From Rhizobium sp. Leaf262 (GTDB taxonomy: Bacteria > Pseudomonadota > Alphaproteobacteria > Rhizobiales > Rhizobiaceae), in NCBI RefSeq assembly GCF_001422245.1, contig NZ_LMMM01000015.1, positions 261,389 to 325,388 on the forward strand: a DNA stretch of 64,000 nt, read 5' to 3'. Each line of letters starts with the position of its first letter. Positions within the stretch are counted from its first letter, which is position 1. This document shows positions 33,665 through 41,735 of this stretch, piece by piece. The position numbers and the translations under genes were made by a program. Below the pieces are notes generated by a model. The model worked only from the letters and a program-made list of their open reading frames with translations, did no database searches and was not told the DNA's origin.

Positions 33665-34723
33665 ATGGCACCGGTCAATATTCAGAATGTTCAAAAGCGC
33701 TTCGGCGCAGTCAACGTCATCCACGGCATCGATATCGACATTGGCGATGGCGAATTCGTCGTGCTCGTCGGCCCCTCTGGCTGCGGCAAGTCCACTCTGC
33801 TGCGCATGATCGCGGGTCTGGAAGAAGTCAGCGATGGCGAAATCCACATCGGTGCGCGTGAGGTCAGCAACCTGCCCGCCCGTGATCGCGATATCGCCAT
33901 GGTGTTCCAGAATTACGCTCTTTATCCGCACATGACGGTCAAGGAGAATATGGGCTTTGCCCTGAAGCTCAAGAAGGTCAGCGCCGATGAAACCGCCGCC
34001 AAGGTCAACAAGGCCGCTGGCATTCTGGGTCTCGACAAGCTGCTGGACCGTTACCCGCGCCAGCTTTCCGGTGGGCAACGTCAGCGCGTCGCCATGGGCC
34101 GCGCACTGGTGCGCGACCCGCAGGTTTTCCTGTTCGATGAACCTCTGTCCAACCTCGATGCCAAGCTGCGCGTGCAGATGCGCGGCGAGATCAAGGCCCT
34201 ACATCAACGCATCGGCACCACCACCATCTACGTCACGCATGACCAGGTGGAAGCCATGACCATGGCCGACAAGATCGTCGTGCTGCATGATGGCGTTATC
34301 GAGCAGATCGGCGCGCCGCTGGAGCTTTACGACCGCCCGGCCAACCTCTTCGTCGCTGGTTTCATCGGCTCCCCTGCCATGAATTTCATTCGTGGCCATG
34401 TCGAGGAAGGCGTGTTCCGCACCACCAAGGGTCTTACCCTGCCCTTGCCGCAGACCGCAAATCCGGCAGAACTCGGCGGACGTGATCTGGTCTACGGCAT
34501 TCGCCCGGAACACATCCGCGTTGCCGAAAACGGCATTTCCGGGCGTGTCGAACTGGTGGAAGGCACGGGCTCGGAAATCTATGCCAAGCTGGATTGCTTG
34601 GGCGAAGACATCGCCTGCCTTTTCCGCGAGCGGCTGGATATCCGCTTTGGCGATACCGTCAGCATTGCCATCGATCCCGCCTCTGTGCATCTCTTCGACC
34701 GGGAAACTGGCAAGCGAATCTGA
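33665..34723 (+). CDS. Sugar ABC transporter ATPase (UgpC/MsmK type)
   Basis: A 352-residue ATPase. Walker A is GPSGCGKST near residue 38, the signature is LSGGQRQRVAMGRA, Walker B is VFLFDEPLSNLDAKLR, and the switch His lies in YVTHDQVEAMT. The C-terminal third (from about 240) is the TOBE/regulatory domain typical of CUT1 sugar importers, containing GIRPEHIRV. It energises the two permeases just upstream. Confidence 0.92.
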   Translation: MAPVNIQNVQKRFGAVNVIHGIDIDIGDGEFVVLVGPSGCGKSTLLRMIAGLEEVSDGEIHIGAREVSNLPARDRDIAMVFQNYALYPHMTVKENMGFALKLKKVSADETAAKVNKAAGILGLDKLLDRYPRQLSGGQRQRVAMGRALVRDPQVFLFDEPLSNLDAKLRVQMRGEIKALHQRIGTTTIYVTHDQVEAMTMADKIVVLHDGVIEQIGAPLELYDRPANLFVAGFIGSPAMNFIRGHVEEGVFRTTKGLTLPLPQTANPAELGGRDLVYGIRPEHIRVAENGISGRVELVEGTGSEIYAKLDCLGEDIACLFRERLDIRFGDTVSIAIDPASVHLFDRETGKRI

Positions 34724-34728
34724 ACGTC

Positions 34729-35676
34729 ATGGGTGAAAACCAAAAACATGGCAAGCATGTGCTGTGCGTGGGTGCTGCCGTACTGGACACGTTGTTCCGC
34801 GTGCATGACATGCCCACCGGCCAAGGCAAGGTGCTGCCCTACGACATGCTGCAGATTGCCGAAGGCATGGCATCCAGCGCTGCCTATACGGTTCACCGCA
34901 TGGGCGGCCGCGCCAGCCTGTGGGGTGCCGTGGGTGACGATGAGACGGGAGGCCGCATTCTTCGCGACCTCACCGAAAGCGGTATCGACACATCGGGCAT
35001 GACCATCGCCAAGGGCGCTCGCTCCGCTCTGTCCACGATTATCATCGATGATAATGGCGAGCGGCTGATCGTGCCGTTCTACGATGCCAAACTGCATGAA
35101 ACCAAACGCGCCTGCACGGCGGATGATCTTGCACCCTTCGACGCCGTTCTGGTTGATGTACGCTGGCCGGAGCTGGCGTTCGAGGTTCTGACCGTTGCCC
35201 GTTCCATCGGTATTGCTGCCATCCTGGACGGTGACGTCGCGCCTGTCGAAACCCTGGAAAAGCTCGCACCTGCAGCGACGCACATCATTTTCTCAGAGCC
35301 CGCGGCAGAGCGAATAACCGGCACACGTGATGTGCCCGAGATGTTACCGCTGCTTCATGCGCGCTATCCACAAACCTTTATCGCGGTCACGGCCGGACCG
35401 GCTGGTTGTTACTGGATGGAACCGGGTAACGGGACCGTCCATTTCCAATCCACATTGGCCATAACCGCAGTCGATACACTGGCGGCCGGGGACGTTTTCC
35501 ACGGTACATTCGCTCTTGCCGTTGCGGAAGGTCTGAAAAGCCGGGACGCACTCCAGCTCTCATCCGTCGCCGCCGCCATGAAATGCACCGTGTTCGGTGG
35601 GCGCGCGGGCACGCCGACAAGAGCGGAGGCTGAGGCACGTCTTGCGGTTTGGCTTTCTCAATCGTGCGCGGATTGA
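34729..35676 (+). CDS. PfkB/ribokinase-family carbohydrate kinase
   Basis: A 315-residue kinase beginning MGENQKHGKHVLCVGAAVLD, 5 nt after the ATPase stop. The N-terminal substrate segment and GGRASLWGAVGDDETGGRI match PfkB signature 1. The C-terminal anion-hole motif is DTLAAGDVFHGTFALA, with the catalytic Asp in AAGD; the usual G before AGD is replaced by A, a variant known in this family. The N-terminal half reminds me of the ketohexokinase/YihV (sulfofructose kinase) branch. With the DapA-like aldolase it suggests a phosphorylation-plus-cleavage route, but the sugar cannot be named. Confidence 0.87.
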   Translation: MGENQKHGKHVLCVGAAVLDTLFRVHDMPTGQGKVLPYDMLQIAEGMASSAAYTVHRMGGRASLWGAVGDDETGGRILRDLTESGIDTSGMTIAKGARSALSTIIIDDNGERLIVPFYDAKLHETKRACTADDLAPFDAVLVDVRWPELAFEVLTVARSIGIAAILDGDVAPVETLEKLAPAATHIIFSEPAAERITGTRDVPEMLPLLHARYPQTFIAVTAGPAGCYWMEPGNGTVHFQSTLAITAVDTLAAGDVFHGTFALAVAEGLKSRDALQLSSVAAAMKCTVFGGRAGTPTRAEAEARLAVWLSQSCAD

Positions 35677-35735
35677 CAATTGACGTTACCCGCGGCGGTT
35701 AGCCTGTGGGGCTCTCTGGACTTTCGTTGAACGCT

Positions 35736-36188
35736 TCAATTTTTGCAGGGAAAAAATGTCGTGAGGGATTCGCGCACAAGGCTGGAGGCGTTTTCACTCA
35801 ACCGGCTGCCAGGGATATCACTGAGATGGGTGTAAACACGGTCTACAAGCTCGTGCGGCGCAACCTCATCCCCGTCACACCATCTATCCCTACCTGTCGC
35901 GTCGGCAACACCATAAATATAAGCGCGCCCTTTGGCCGCTGACACCAGACGACGTGTTTCGACTTGCGCTATCTCGGGCGCGTAGTTTCCCTCAATAGCC
36001 TGTTTCAGTTCCAGCCCGGATACAATCCAGCTTCTTTCCGATGCTGCCGCGAGACCGCTTGTCACAGGTATAACGACGAGAGCGAGCAAACCGATCGACA
36101 AAGAGTTTCGTTGTCTCGCGCGAGTGGCTTCAGTCGTCTTTTGGCTGTGTCCTAAACAGCGGCCGACACAAAAGCATCCGTCTATCAT
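35736..36188 (-). CDS. Rap1a/Tai-like exported immunity protein candidate
   Basis: A 150-residue protein whose ATG overlaps the upstream lipoprotein stop (ATGA). After a long basic start it has a hydrophobic core (about 32-44) and an AAA-type cleavage site near residue 49. The mature part carries AKGRAYIYGVADA, then Cys104, the helix APHELVDRVYTHLSDIPGSRL, and a terminal TTFFPC with Cys148. This spacing (Cys, then hxxxhVxxhLxxxP, then FPC) is the pattern of Rap1a/Tai proteins, which in Serratia and Agrobacterium neutralise the peptidoglycan amidase Tae4. No Tae amidase is present here, so it may protect against a different effector. Similarity is by eye only. Confidence 0.6.
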   Translation of the reverse strand: MIDGCFCVGRCLGHSQKTTEATRARQRNSLSIGLLALVVIPVTSGLAAASERSWIVSGLELKQAIEGNYAPEIAQVETRRLVSAAKGRAYIYGVADATGRDRWCDGDEVAPHELVDRVYTHLSDIPGSRLSENASSLVRESLTTFFPCKN

Positions 36189-37111
36189 TGCGCCTTCACG
36201 GCTGCGGGATGCTGCTTAGCCAGTTCTTCGATGTAAGTCGTCAACATCGTTGTGGCCGCAGCATCCCAGACCTGCTGGTAAGCACCGAGAAGCTCCTGTC
36301 TTTTCGACTTGCCATACGAACCGGCGTAAAATGACTTGAGCGCACTCAAATCCTTGTCCGTCAATGTCGCAAGGGCGAATGTCAGGCCGGCGGTTTCGAA
36401 AGCTTTCGCCGATTCCTTGGAATAAGCGCCGCCCTGATCGGGCCTGTTTCGAAATTCCGGAAGAAGACTTGGAAGCGTTGCCTTCAGCTGCTTATGCTCT
36501 TCCGACGAGGGATCAAGCGCGGGACTGCCTGTCTCCATCGTCAACACCGCACTGATCGCTTGCTGCGTAACGGCCGTCTCGGCAGCGAGATCAGGCGATG
36601 CCATAAGGCTTGCTACCTCCTCAATTGTCGATTTCGCTTCAGGGGAGGCCAGGCGCGTCTCAATTTTTTTGCCGAAATCCTCATCCTTATCCGCATACAT
36701 CTTATCGACAGCGCGGTATCCGTCAGCCAAGGCAGCGGTCGCCGTGTCGAAAGCTGCCACATCAGCGTATTGGCCGGGTGTCGCTTCAATCGAGACGAGG
36801 ATTTTCTTCCGCATCTCTCCCGCATCGAACGCCTTTTCGGACGAACTGATGAGCAGGGGTTCCGTTTTAGCGATATCGGCGTTTTTGTCGTCCCGCCTTG
36901 CGGAGGCAGCGTTTCTGATGAGTGCTTGGGGAAGAGCCAGACGCTCGTCCACCCTTTCGGCCCGCAACAGGGAGGCGTCGACGGAACTCTTCGAGCTCTC
37001 AGCACCCGCGTCGCAGCCTGTAAGCATGATCGCCAGAACTGGCGCAGCGATGAGAAATGTAACCTTGCGCACCCTGTTCAAGACCGCCACGGTATCAACC
37101 AACAACATCAT
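36185..37111 (-). CDS. Unknown lipoprotein in the hcp-linked operon
   Basis: A 308-residue protein with signal peptide and lipobox (LAIMLTGC, Cys33). The rest is strongly alpha-helical and charged, with segments such as AAFDTATAALADGYRAVDKMYADKDEDFGKKI and a C-terminal SYGKSKRQELLGAYQQVWDAAATTMLTTYIEEL. I recognise no family. It starts 5 nt after the 385-residue protein's stop and overlaps the Rap1a-like gene by 4 nt, so all three are made together. Its envelope location beside a T6SS cargo candidate makes an immunity or accessory role likely. That role is inference. Confidence 0.65.
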   Translation of the reverse strand: MMLLVDTVAVLNRVRKVTFLIAAPVLAIMLTGCDAGAESSKSSVDASLLRAERVDERLALPQALIRNAASARRDDKNADIAKTEPLLISSSEKAFDAGEMRKKILVSIEATPGQYADVAAFDTATAALADGYRAVDKMYADKDEDFGKKIETRLASPEAKSTIEEVASLMASPDLAAETAVTQQAISAVLTMETGSPALDPSSEEHKQLKATLPSLLPEFRNRPDQGGAYSKESAKAFETAGLTFALATLTDKDLSALKSFYAGSYGKSKRQELLGAYQQVWDAAATTMLTTYIEELAKQHPAAVKAQ

Positions 37112-37116
37112 AAGCC

Positions 37117-38274
37117 CTACATCATTCTGACGTCAGTGATATCTTTTGGTCGTGCAGATGCGGATAGGCGGTTGATGATCTGCTCTGCCTTGACCATTTG
37201 CGCGTTGCCTGTCGGGTCAATCAGCAACCTCTCTGCAAAGTTCTGCTCCGGATAAAAGGATGAATTACCAGTCATCCGGCTCAACATGTCGATGCGTTCT
37301 CTGACGGCTGAGCCAATGTTGTTATATTCAACGCGCTGGCCGGGATCATAGGGCGAGAAAGGTCTGCCCGTAAACTTGGGTGCAATTGCCTTGGGGTAGT
37401 TTGCCGCTGAGGGCATTTGTGAAATCGGCTTGCTGCCATATTCCACATCACGGCCCATCGCCCTTTCGCCACTGGCGGGGGCATAGGTCACGAGCTTATC
37501 GGATTCCAGAACGGCGTCCATGTAGAACAGAAGTTCCATCTTCTGCGACAGACGGTTCTCGTCTATGCGACGGCTCTGCGGCGGATTGCAAAATGGCATT
37601 TTGGTAGCCAGCTCTGCAATGTGCATTTTATCGTCATCTTTGAGGCTGCCATCATCACGCACACCCTGTACGAAACTGTGTACACAGATATGGTTGTCGT
37701 TGACGAAGGTCTTCATTCGCGACTCGAAATTCAATCCCGTCGGGGCCGATGCTATAGATGCGCTGCTGACCAGACCCTCTACGGCACTGGTGACCTGCTT
37801 TCCGGCAAGCTTCTTGGCCTCATCCAGTACACTACCGAAAGCAAACATCAGAGCCTTGTTGGCGCTCGCCGCGCGCATCGCCTCGAAGGTTCTGTTCAGA
37901 TTGTTGTTGCAGATGACGTGCAGGGCAGCACGGCCTGCCAGCACGCGGAGCGAAGTCGTCGCGAACGCCGCCATCATCACGCTGCCTGTTAGGATCGACG
38001 CAGACATCACAAACAATTCTGCCTTCAGCTTGTCGCGGGCTTCCTGCTCCTTGGTCACCTTATTAAGATTGTAGATGGCAAGATCGTAGGCGCGAGAATA
38101 GGGAAGCACGATGTTGGATTCCCACTGCGATTCATATTTCGGCAGTTCGAGGAGGATATTGTTCAAGCGTTCTTTTGCCAGCGACACGACCATCTCCATT
38201 GTTAAAACTGGATAAGATTCACCCTCACCTGCAAAGCCCATTGGCGGCTTCGTGCAGGACATGGAAGTACACAT
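37117..38274 (-). CDS. Unknown T6SS-linked protein, effector candidate
   Basis: A 385-residue protein with no signal peptide and no family I recognise. Residues about 86-123 form a small-residue-rich hydrophobic stretch (MSASILTGSVMMAAFATT and following), and a second weakly hydrophobic stretch (about 160-180) is rich in Ser, Ala and Val. The C-terminal third is polar with many Pro, Arg and Tyr. There is no PAAR, VgrG, Rhs or known Tae/Tde/Tle catalytic motif. The gene lies directly behind hcp, where Agrobacterium carries its effector-immunity pairs, and is followed by two exported proteins. The first ATG (38274) abuts the hcp terminator T-run and has no ribosome site, so a later start (e.g. 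38262 or 38199) is possible. A membrane-active toxin is my best guess. Confidence 0.6.
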   Translation of the reverse strand: MCTSMSCTKPPMGFAGEGESYPVLTMEMVVSLAKERLNNILLELPKYESQWESNIVLPYSRAYDLAIYNLNKVTKEQEARDKLKAELFVMSASILTGSVMMAAFATTSLRVLAGRAALHVICNNNLNRTFEAMRAASANKALMFAFGSVLDEAKKLAGKQVTSAVEGLVSSASIASAPTGLNFESRMKTFVNDNHICVHSFVQGVRDDGSLKDDDKMHIAELATKMPFCNPPQSRRIDENRLSQKMELLFYMDAVLESDKLVTYAPASGERAMGRDVEYGSKPISQMPSAANYPKAIAPKFTGRPFSPYDPGQRVEYNNIGSAVRERIDMLSRMTGNSSFYPEQNFAERLLIDPTGNAQMVKAEQIINRLSASARPKDITDVRMM

Positions 38275-38277
38275 GCG

Positions 38278-38310
38278 AAAAAACAGGTGTCGGCATCATG
38301 CCGACACCTG
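38278..38310 (-). terminator. Intrinsic terminator between hcp and the cargo genes
   Basis: A perfect inverted repeat with 13-bp arms (CAGGTGTCGGCAT at 38284-38296, complement 38298-38310), closing through a very small loop, is followed in the leftward direction by six T residues. It sits 15 nt after the hcp stop and 3 nt before the first ATG of the next gene. It should end most clpV-hcp transcripts, with read-through to the triad. Confidence 0.85.
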
Positions 38311-38325
38311 CCGTTTCAAAGGATG

Positions 38326-38802
38326 TTAGCCAGCCTTTGTCGTTGCCAGATCGTAAGAAGCGATCATTGGCGCCTGCTGGGTGTTGTTTTCATCAGCAGG
38401 TGTGTACTTGACTTCCATCTTGGTGAAGTTGAGCTTGATCGTCTCAACAGGGCGATCACCACTGGAATCGACCGAATAGCTGGCAATCAGCGTGTTGGTC
38501 AGCAGGTACTGGATGTAGGTGTTGCCTGGGTCACCGGTCGTGACGAGGTGAATCGTCGCGAGCTTGCCCTGGCGGCCAGAGCACGCCTCCTGAAAAAGCT
38601 TTACAGAAGACGAGTCGCTGACCTTTGTCAGGATGACTTCCGAAATGGTCGGCTCGGAGGCTTCACGGTTCGCAGCAGAACCAGCAGATGTGTTCATGTT
38701 ACGTGTTACGTTCCAGTGAATGGCTTCGATGTCCATCCACTTGCGGTGTTCCTCGTGGGTTGCATCACCCTGGATATCGTCGATCTGCAAATAAATCGGC
38801 AT
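38326..38802 (-). CDS. hcp: T6SS inner tube protein Hcp
   Basis: A 158-residue Hcp (TssD). It has the expected start MPIYLQIDDIQGDATHEEHRKWMDIEAIHWNVTR and the repeated strand pattern ending in VETIKLNFTKMEVKY. Hexamers stack to form the tube that is fired with effectors and is also the classic secreted marker of T6SS activity. CAGGAGC precedes the ATG. It lies 60 nt downstream of clpV and is closed by a strong terminator, which fits the large amounts of Hcp needed relative to cargo. Confidence 0.95.
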   Translation of the reverse strand: MPIYLQIDDIQGDATHEEHRKWMDIEAIHWNVTRNMNTSAGSAANREASEPTISEVILTKVSDSSSVKLFQEACSGRQGKLATIHLVTTGDPGNTYIQYLLTNTLIASYSVDSSGDRPVETIKLNFTKMEVKYTPADENNTQQAPMIASYDLATTKAG

Positions 38803-38862
38803 ACTGTAAGCTCCTGTAATTAATGAAAGACCTCTTGCTTCGAGGCCGCGTTTGCCTTTCCA

Positions 38863-41517
38863 CTACTGCCGCATGCGTCGGGACTTCCCATCCGACACGG
38901 CAACTTTATCCACCACGACCGGGTCAGCCACAGCGAATTCACCAGTTTCCCCATCCACTTCGGCACGAATGCCGAACCCGATTTCATCAAAATCAACTGT
39001 GATCCGCTTTACCTTGTCACCTGTAATGACTTTCTCGAGAAAGTAGGTGGACAATGGTGGCAGCAAATCTCTGCCGATCATGATTTCAATGGCGCGCGCG
39101 CCGATTTCACTGGAGCCTGCACGTCCCACAAGCGCTTCCCGCGCCGCAGGGGAAAGCGTCAGCTCCGTGCCGTAGGCAGCACGTACGCGCTCTGCGATTT
39201 TTCCGATCTGTATATCCACGATGCGCGATAACTGCTCAGGCCCAAGCGGCATGAAGGGCAGGATCACGGTCCGTCCCAGAAAGGCCGGTTTGAAGTGCTT
39301 GGTGAGCTCGGGCATCAACAGCGCTTCCAGCGCCTCGCCTTCAGGCATCGTTTCCGGGTCAGCGGCCAATGCCATCAAGAGTTCGGAACCCGTATTGGCA
39401 GTCATGAAAATCGTTGTATTCTTGAAGTCGATGTCCCGACCTTCGCCATCCTTCAACATGCCCTTGTCGAAGACCTGATAGAATATATCCTGAACGCCCG
39501 GATGGGCCTTGTCGATTTCATCGAGCAGCAGCACGCCAAACGGACGACGGCGGACCGCCTCCGTCAACACTCCACCCTCCCCGAAACCGACATAGCCTGG
39601 GGGTGAACCCAAAAGGAGCGACACCTTGTGCTCCTCCTTGAACTCCGACATGTTGATGGTGGTCAGGTGGCTGTTTCCACCGTAAAGCATATCTGCAAGC
39701 GAAAGGGCGGTCTCCGTCTTTCCCGTTCCCGACATGCCAACCAGAAGAAAAACGGCAGGCGGTCGTCGCGGATCCGACAAACCCGCTCGGGCTGCGCGCA
39801 TCGCGTCTGCGATCCGCCCAATGGCCAAATCCTGACCGATCACACGCTGTTTCATACGCTCGTCGAGGGACTTCGCGCTTTCGATCTGGTCTGCCAGCAA
39901 TTTGCCAAGGGGGATACCAGTCCAGCGAGACACCACGGCTGCGATCATCTCGCGATCCACGACCGTAGGAACCAGTTTTTCATCAAGACCGTCCCTGAGC
40001 GCAGCAACCGGTCTCAAAGGCGCGATATTCGAGGGCTCGCTTACGCCATCTCCGTTTGCAGCAGCGATCTCGGCAATTTCGGAATCGAAGCGTGCGCGAA
40101 TATCTTCGATTGCCGTGTCGAGCCCAGCGATTTCGTTCGCTATGGCGCTGATCCGGGATGCCGTCTCTTCGTCAGACGGCTCGCGCAGTAGCCACTCATG
40201 CTCGGTGTACAACAATCGGCGCTCACTCTCCATCGTGCGCAGCTTTTCCGGCATGGTCTGCCGAGCCAGAGACACGGCGGCAGATGCCGTGTCCAACAGG
40301 CTAACAGCCTTATCCGGTAGCTGGCGCGATGGCATATAGCGAGCCGAGAGCTGAACGGCAGCGACGATGGCCTCGTCGCGAATGATCACGCCATGATGCT
40401 TGACGAAAGTATCCGCAACACCGCGCAACATACGGATCGCGGTTGCCTCGTCCGGTTCGCGCACATGGACAGGCTGGAACCGCCGGGTCAGTGCCGCGTC
40501 TTTCTCGAAATATTTTTTATACTCGCTCCACGTGGTCGCAGCCACGGTGCGTACTTCGCCTCGGGCAAGCGCAGGTTTGAGAATATTCGCTGCATCGCCC
40601 TGGCCTGCCGCACCACCTGCGCCAACCAGCCCATGCGCTTCATCTATGAACAAAATAATGGGTTCTGGTGATCGCTTTACTGCGTCGATTACGCCATGTA
40701 AGCGGCGCTCGAACTCCCCCTTTACCCCGGCACCAGCCTGCAAAAGAGACAAATCCAGTGTCAGCAGCCGAACATTTCGCAGCTTTTCGGGGACGTTTCC
40801 AGACACGATCTCAAGTGCCAGCGCTTCTGCCACCGCAGTCTTTCCGACACCTGCTTCACCCACCAGAATTGGGTTGTTCTGCCGACGCCGCGTCAGAATG
40901 TCGACCATCTGCCGAAGCTCGTCGTCACGACCGATGACGGGATCAATTTTCGATTGGCGGGCGTCTTCCGTCATGTCCTGCGTGTACAGCCTCAGGAATT
41001 CGTTCTGATCCTTTGCCTGCGCGGAGCCTGCGAGAGGCTCGTCATGCGCAGGAGTGGAGGTCTTACCCTCCTCACGCAACTGCTCAAGCGCCGATCGATC
41101 CATCAGCTTCAGAGCTGGAAACGCCGCGCGTACCAAGCTGCGAAGCGAGGATTCCTCTTCCAAGGCCAACAACAAGTGAAGCAGCGCAATGTGCGACCGC
41201 CCATCCTGAAGCGAAGCCAGAAGCCACGCTTCACGTCCCGCCGTTAAAACATTCTGGGAGAGAGATAATGCTTCGCCATCGCCGATGGCAGCGTCATTCA
41301 ACGAACGCTCTATCTGACCGCGTAGATCATCCCGAGAGATTTTCAACCGGTCGAATACACCAGCAAAAACCTCAGCCTCTACAACTGCACTCAACCAGTG
41401 AGCAATATCAACATACTGATGACCACGTCTTGCTGCGACCGATGCGGCGGCCTCGAGCGATACACGCAGGTTTGGCTCAAGCGCTTCAACAAGGCGATTG
41501 AGATCAATATGCGACAT
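38863..41517 (-). CDS. clpV: T6SS sheath-recycling AAA+ ATPase ClpV (TssH)
   Basis: An 884-residue ClpB-like disaggregase. The N-domain (about 1-160) is the sheath-binding part. Two AAA+ modules follow: Walker A GEAGVGKT at residues 220-227 and GMSGTGKT near 598, each with Walker B (IILFIDEAH; GVLLLDEIDKAH). The middle coiled-coil is around 420-500. It disassembles contracted TssB/TssC sheaths. GGAGG is 8 nt before the ATG. It is the first gene of the leftward T6SS operon and diverges from impA across 218 bp. Confidence 0.95.
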   Translation of the reverse strand: MSHIDLNRLVEALEPNLRVSLEAAASVAARRGHQYVDIAHWLSAVVEAEVFAGVFDRLKISRDDLRGQIERSLNDAAIGDGEALSLSQNVLTAGREAWLLASLQDGRSHIALLHLLLALEEESSLRSLVRAAFPALKLMDRSALEQLREEGKTSTPAHDEPLAGSAQAKDQNEFLRLYTQDMTEDARQSKIDPVIGRDDELRQMVDILTRRRQNNPILVGEAGVGKTAVAEALALEIVSGNVPEKLRNVRLLTLDLSLLQAGAGVKGEFERRLHGVIDAVKRSPEPIILFIDEAHGLVGAGGAAGQGDAANILKPALARGEVRTVAATTWSEYKKYFEKDAALTRRFQPVHVREPDEATAIRMLRGVADTFVKHHGVIIRDEAIVAAVQLSARYMPSRQLPDKAVSLLDTASAAVSLARQTMPEKLRTMESERRLLYTEHEWLLREPSDEETASRISAIANEIAGLDTAIEDIRARFDSEIAEIAAANGDGVSEPSNIAPLRPVAALRDGLDEKLVPTVVDREMIAAVVSRWTGIPLGKLLADQIESAKSLDERMKQRVIGQDLAIGRIADAMRAARAGLSDPRRPPAVFLLVGMSGTGKTETALSLADMLYGGNSHLTTINMSEFKEEHKVSLLLGSPPGYVGFGEGGVLTEAVRRRPFGVLLLDEIDKAHPGVQDIFYQVFDKGMLKDGEGRDIDFKNTTIFMTANTGSELLMALAADPETMPEGEALEALLMPELTKHFKPAFLGRTVILPFMPLGPEQLSRIVDIQIGKIAERVRAAYGTELTLSPAAREALVGRAGSSEIGARAIEIMIGRDLLPPLSTYFLEKVITGDKVKRITVDFDEIGFGIRAEVDGETGEFAVADPVVVDKVAVSDGKSRRMRQ

Positions 41518-41735
41518 GCAGCGAGCCTCCGGTTCGGATCATTCCACAACGTGACGTGGCATAGTTAGGTCGATGAAACTCGCTTGTCCAGCAAAAGTTG
41601 CTTTTTTATTTGACGAGTTTAAAAACAAGTCGTCACAATTTTGCCCTATTTTCCATAAGTCTGTTTAGTGAATAACCTTACGTAACGGAAGTAACTGACA
41701 CATATCTATCATACTTTATAAGGGATAAACTGACA
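41518..41735. promoter_or_regulatory. Divergent T6SS promoter region (clpV-hcp / imp)
   Basis: About 218 bp, noticeably A/T-rich, between the two T6SS operons. An imperfect dyad GACGAGTTT...AAGTCGTC spans about 41611-41636. In Agrobacterium the two T6SS operons are transcribed from such a region and respond to the acid-sensing ChvG-ChvI system through ExoR; I could not identify a ChvI site with confidence. Confidence 0.5.

Noticed and set aside
37117-38274. Idea that the 385-residue protein is a VgrG, PAAR, Hcp-fusion or Tae-type amidase
   Set aside because: None of the corresponding motifs or domain lengths are present.
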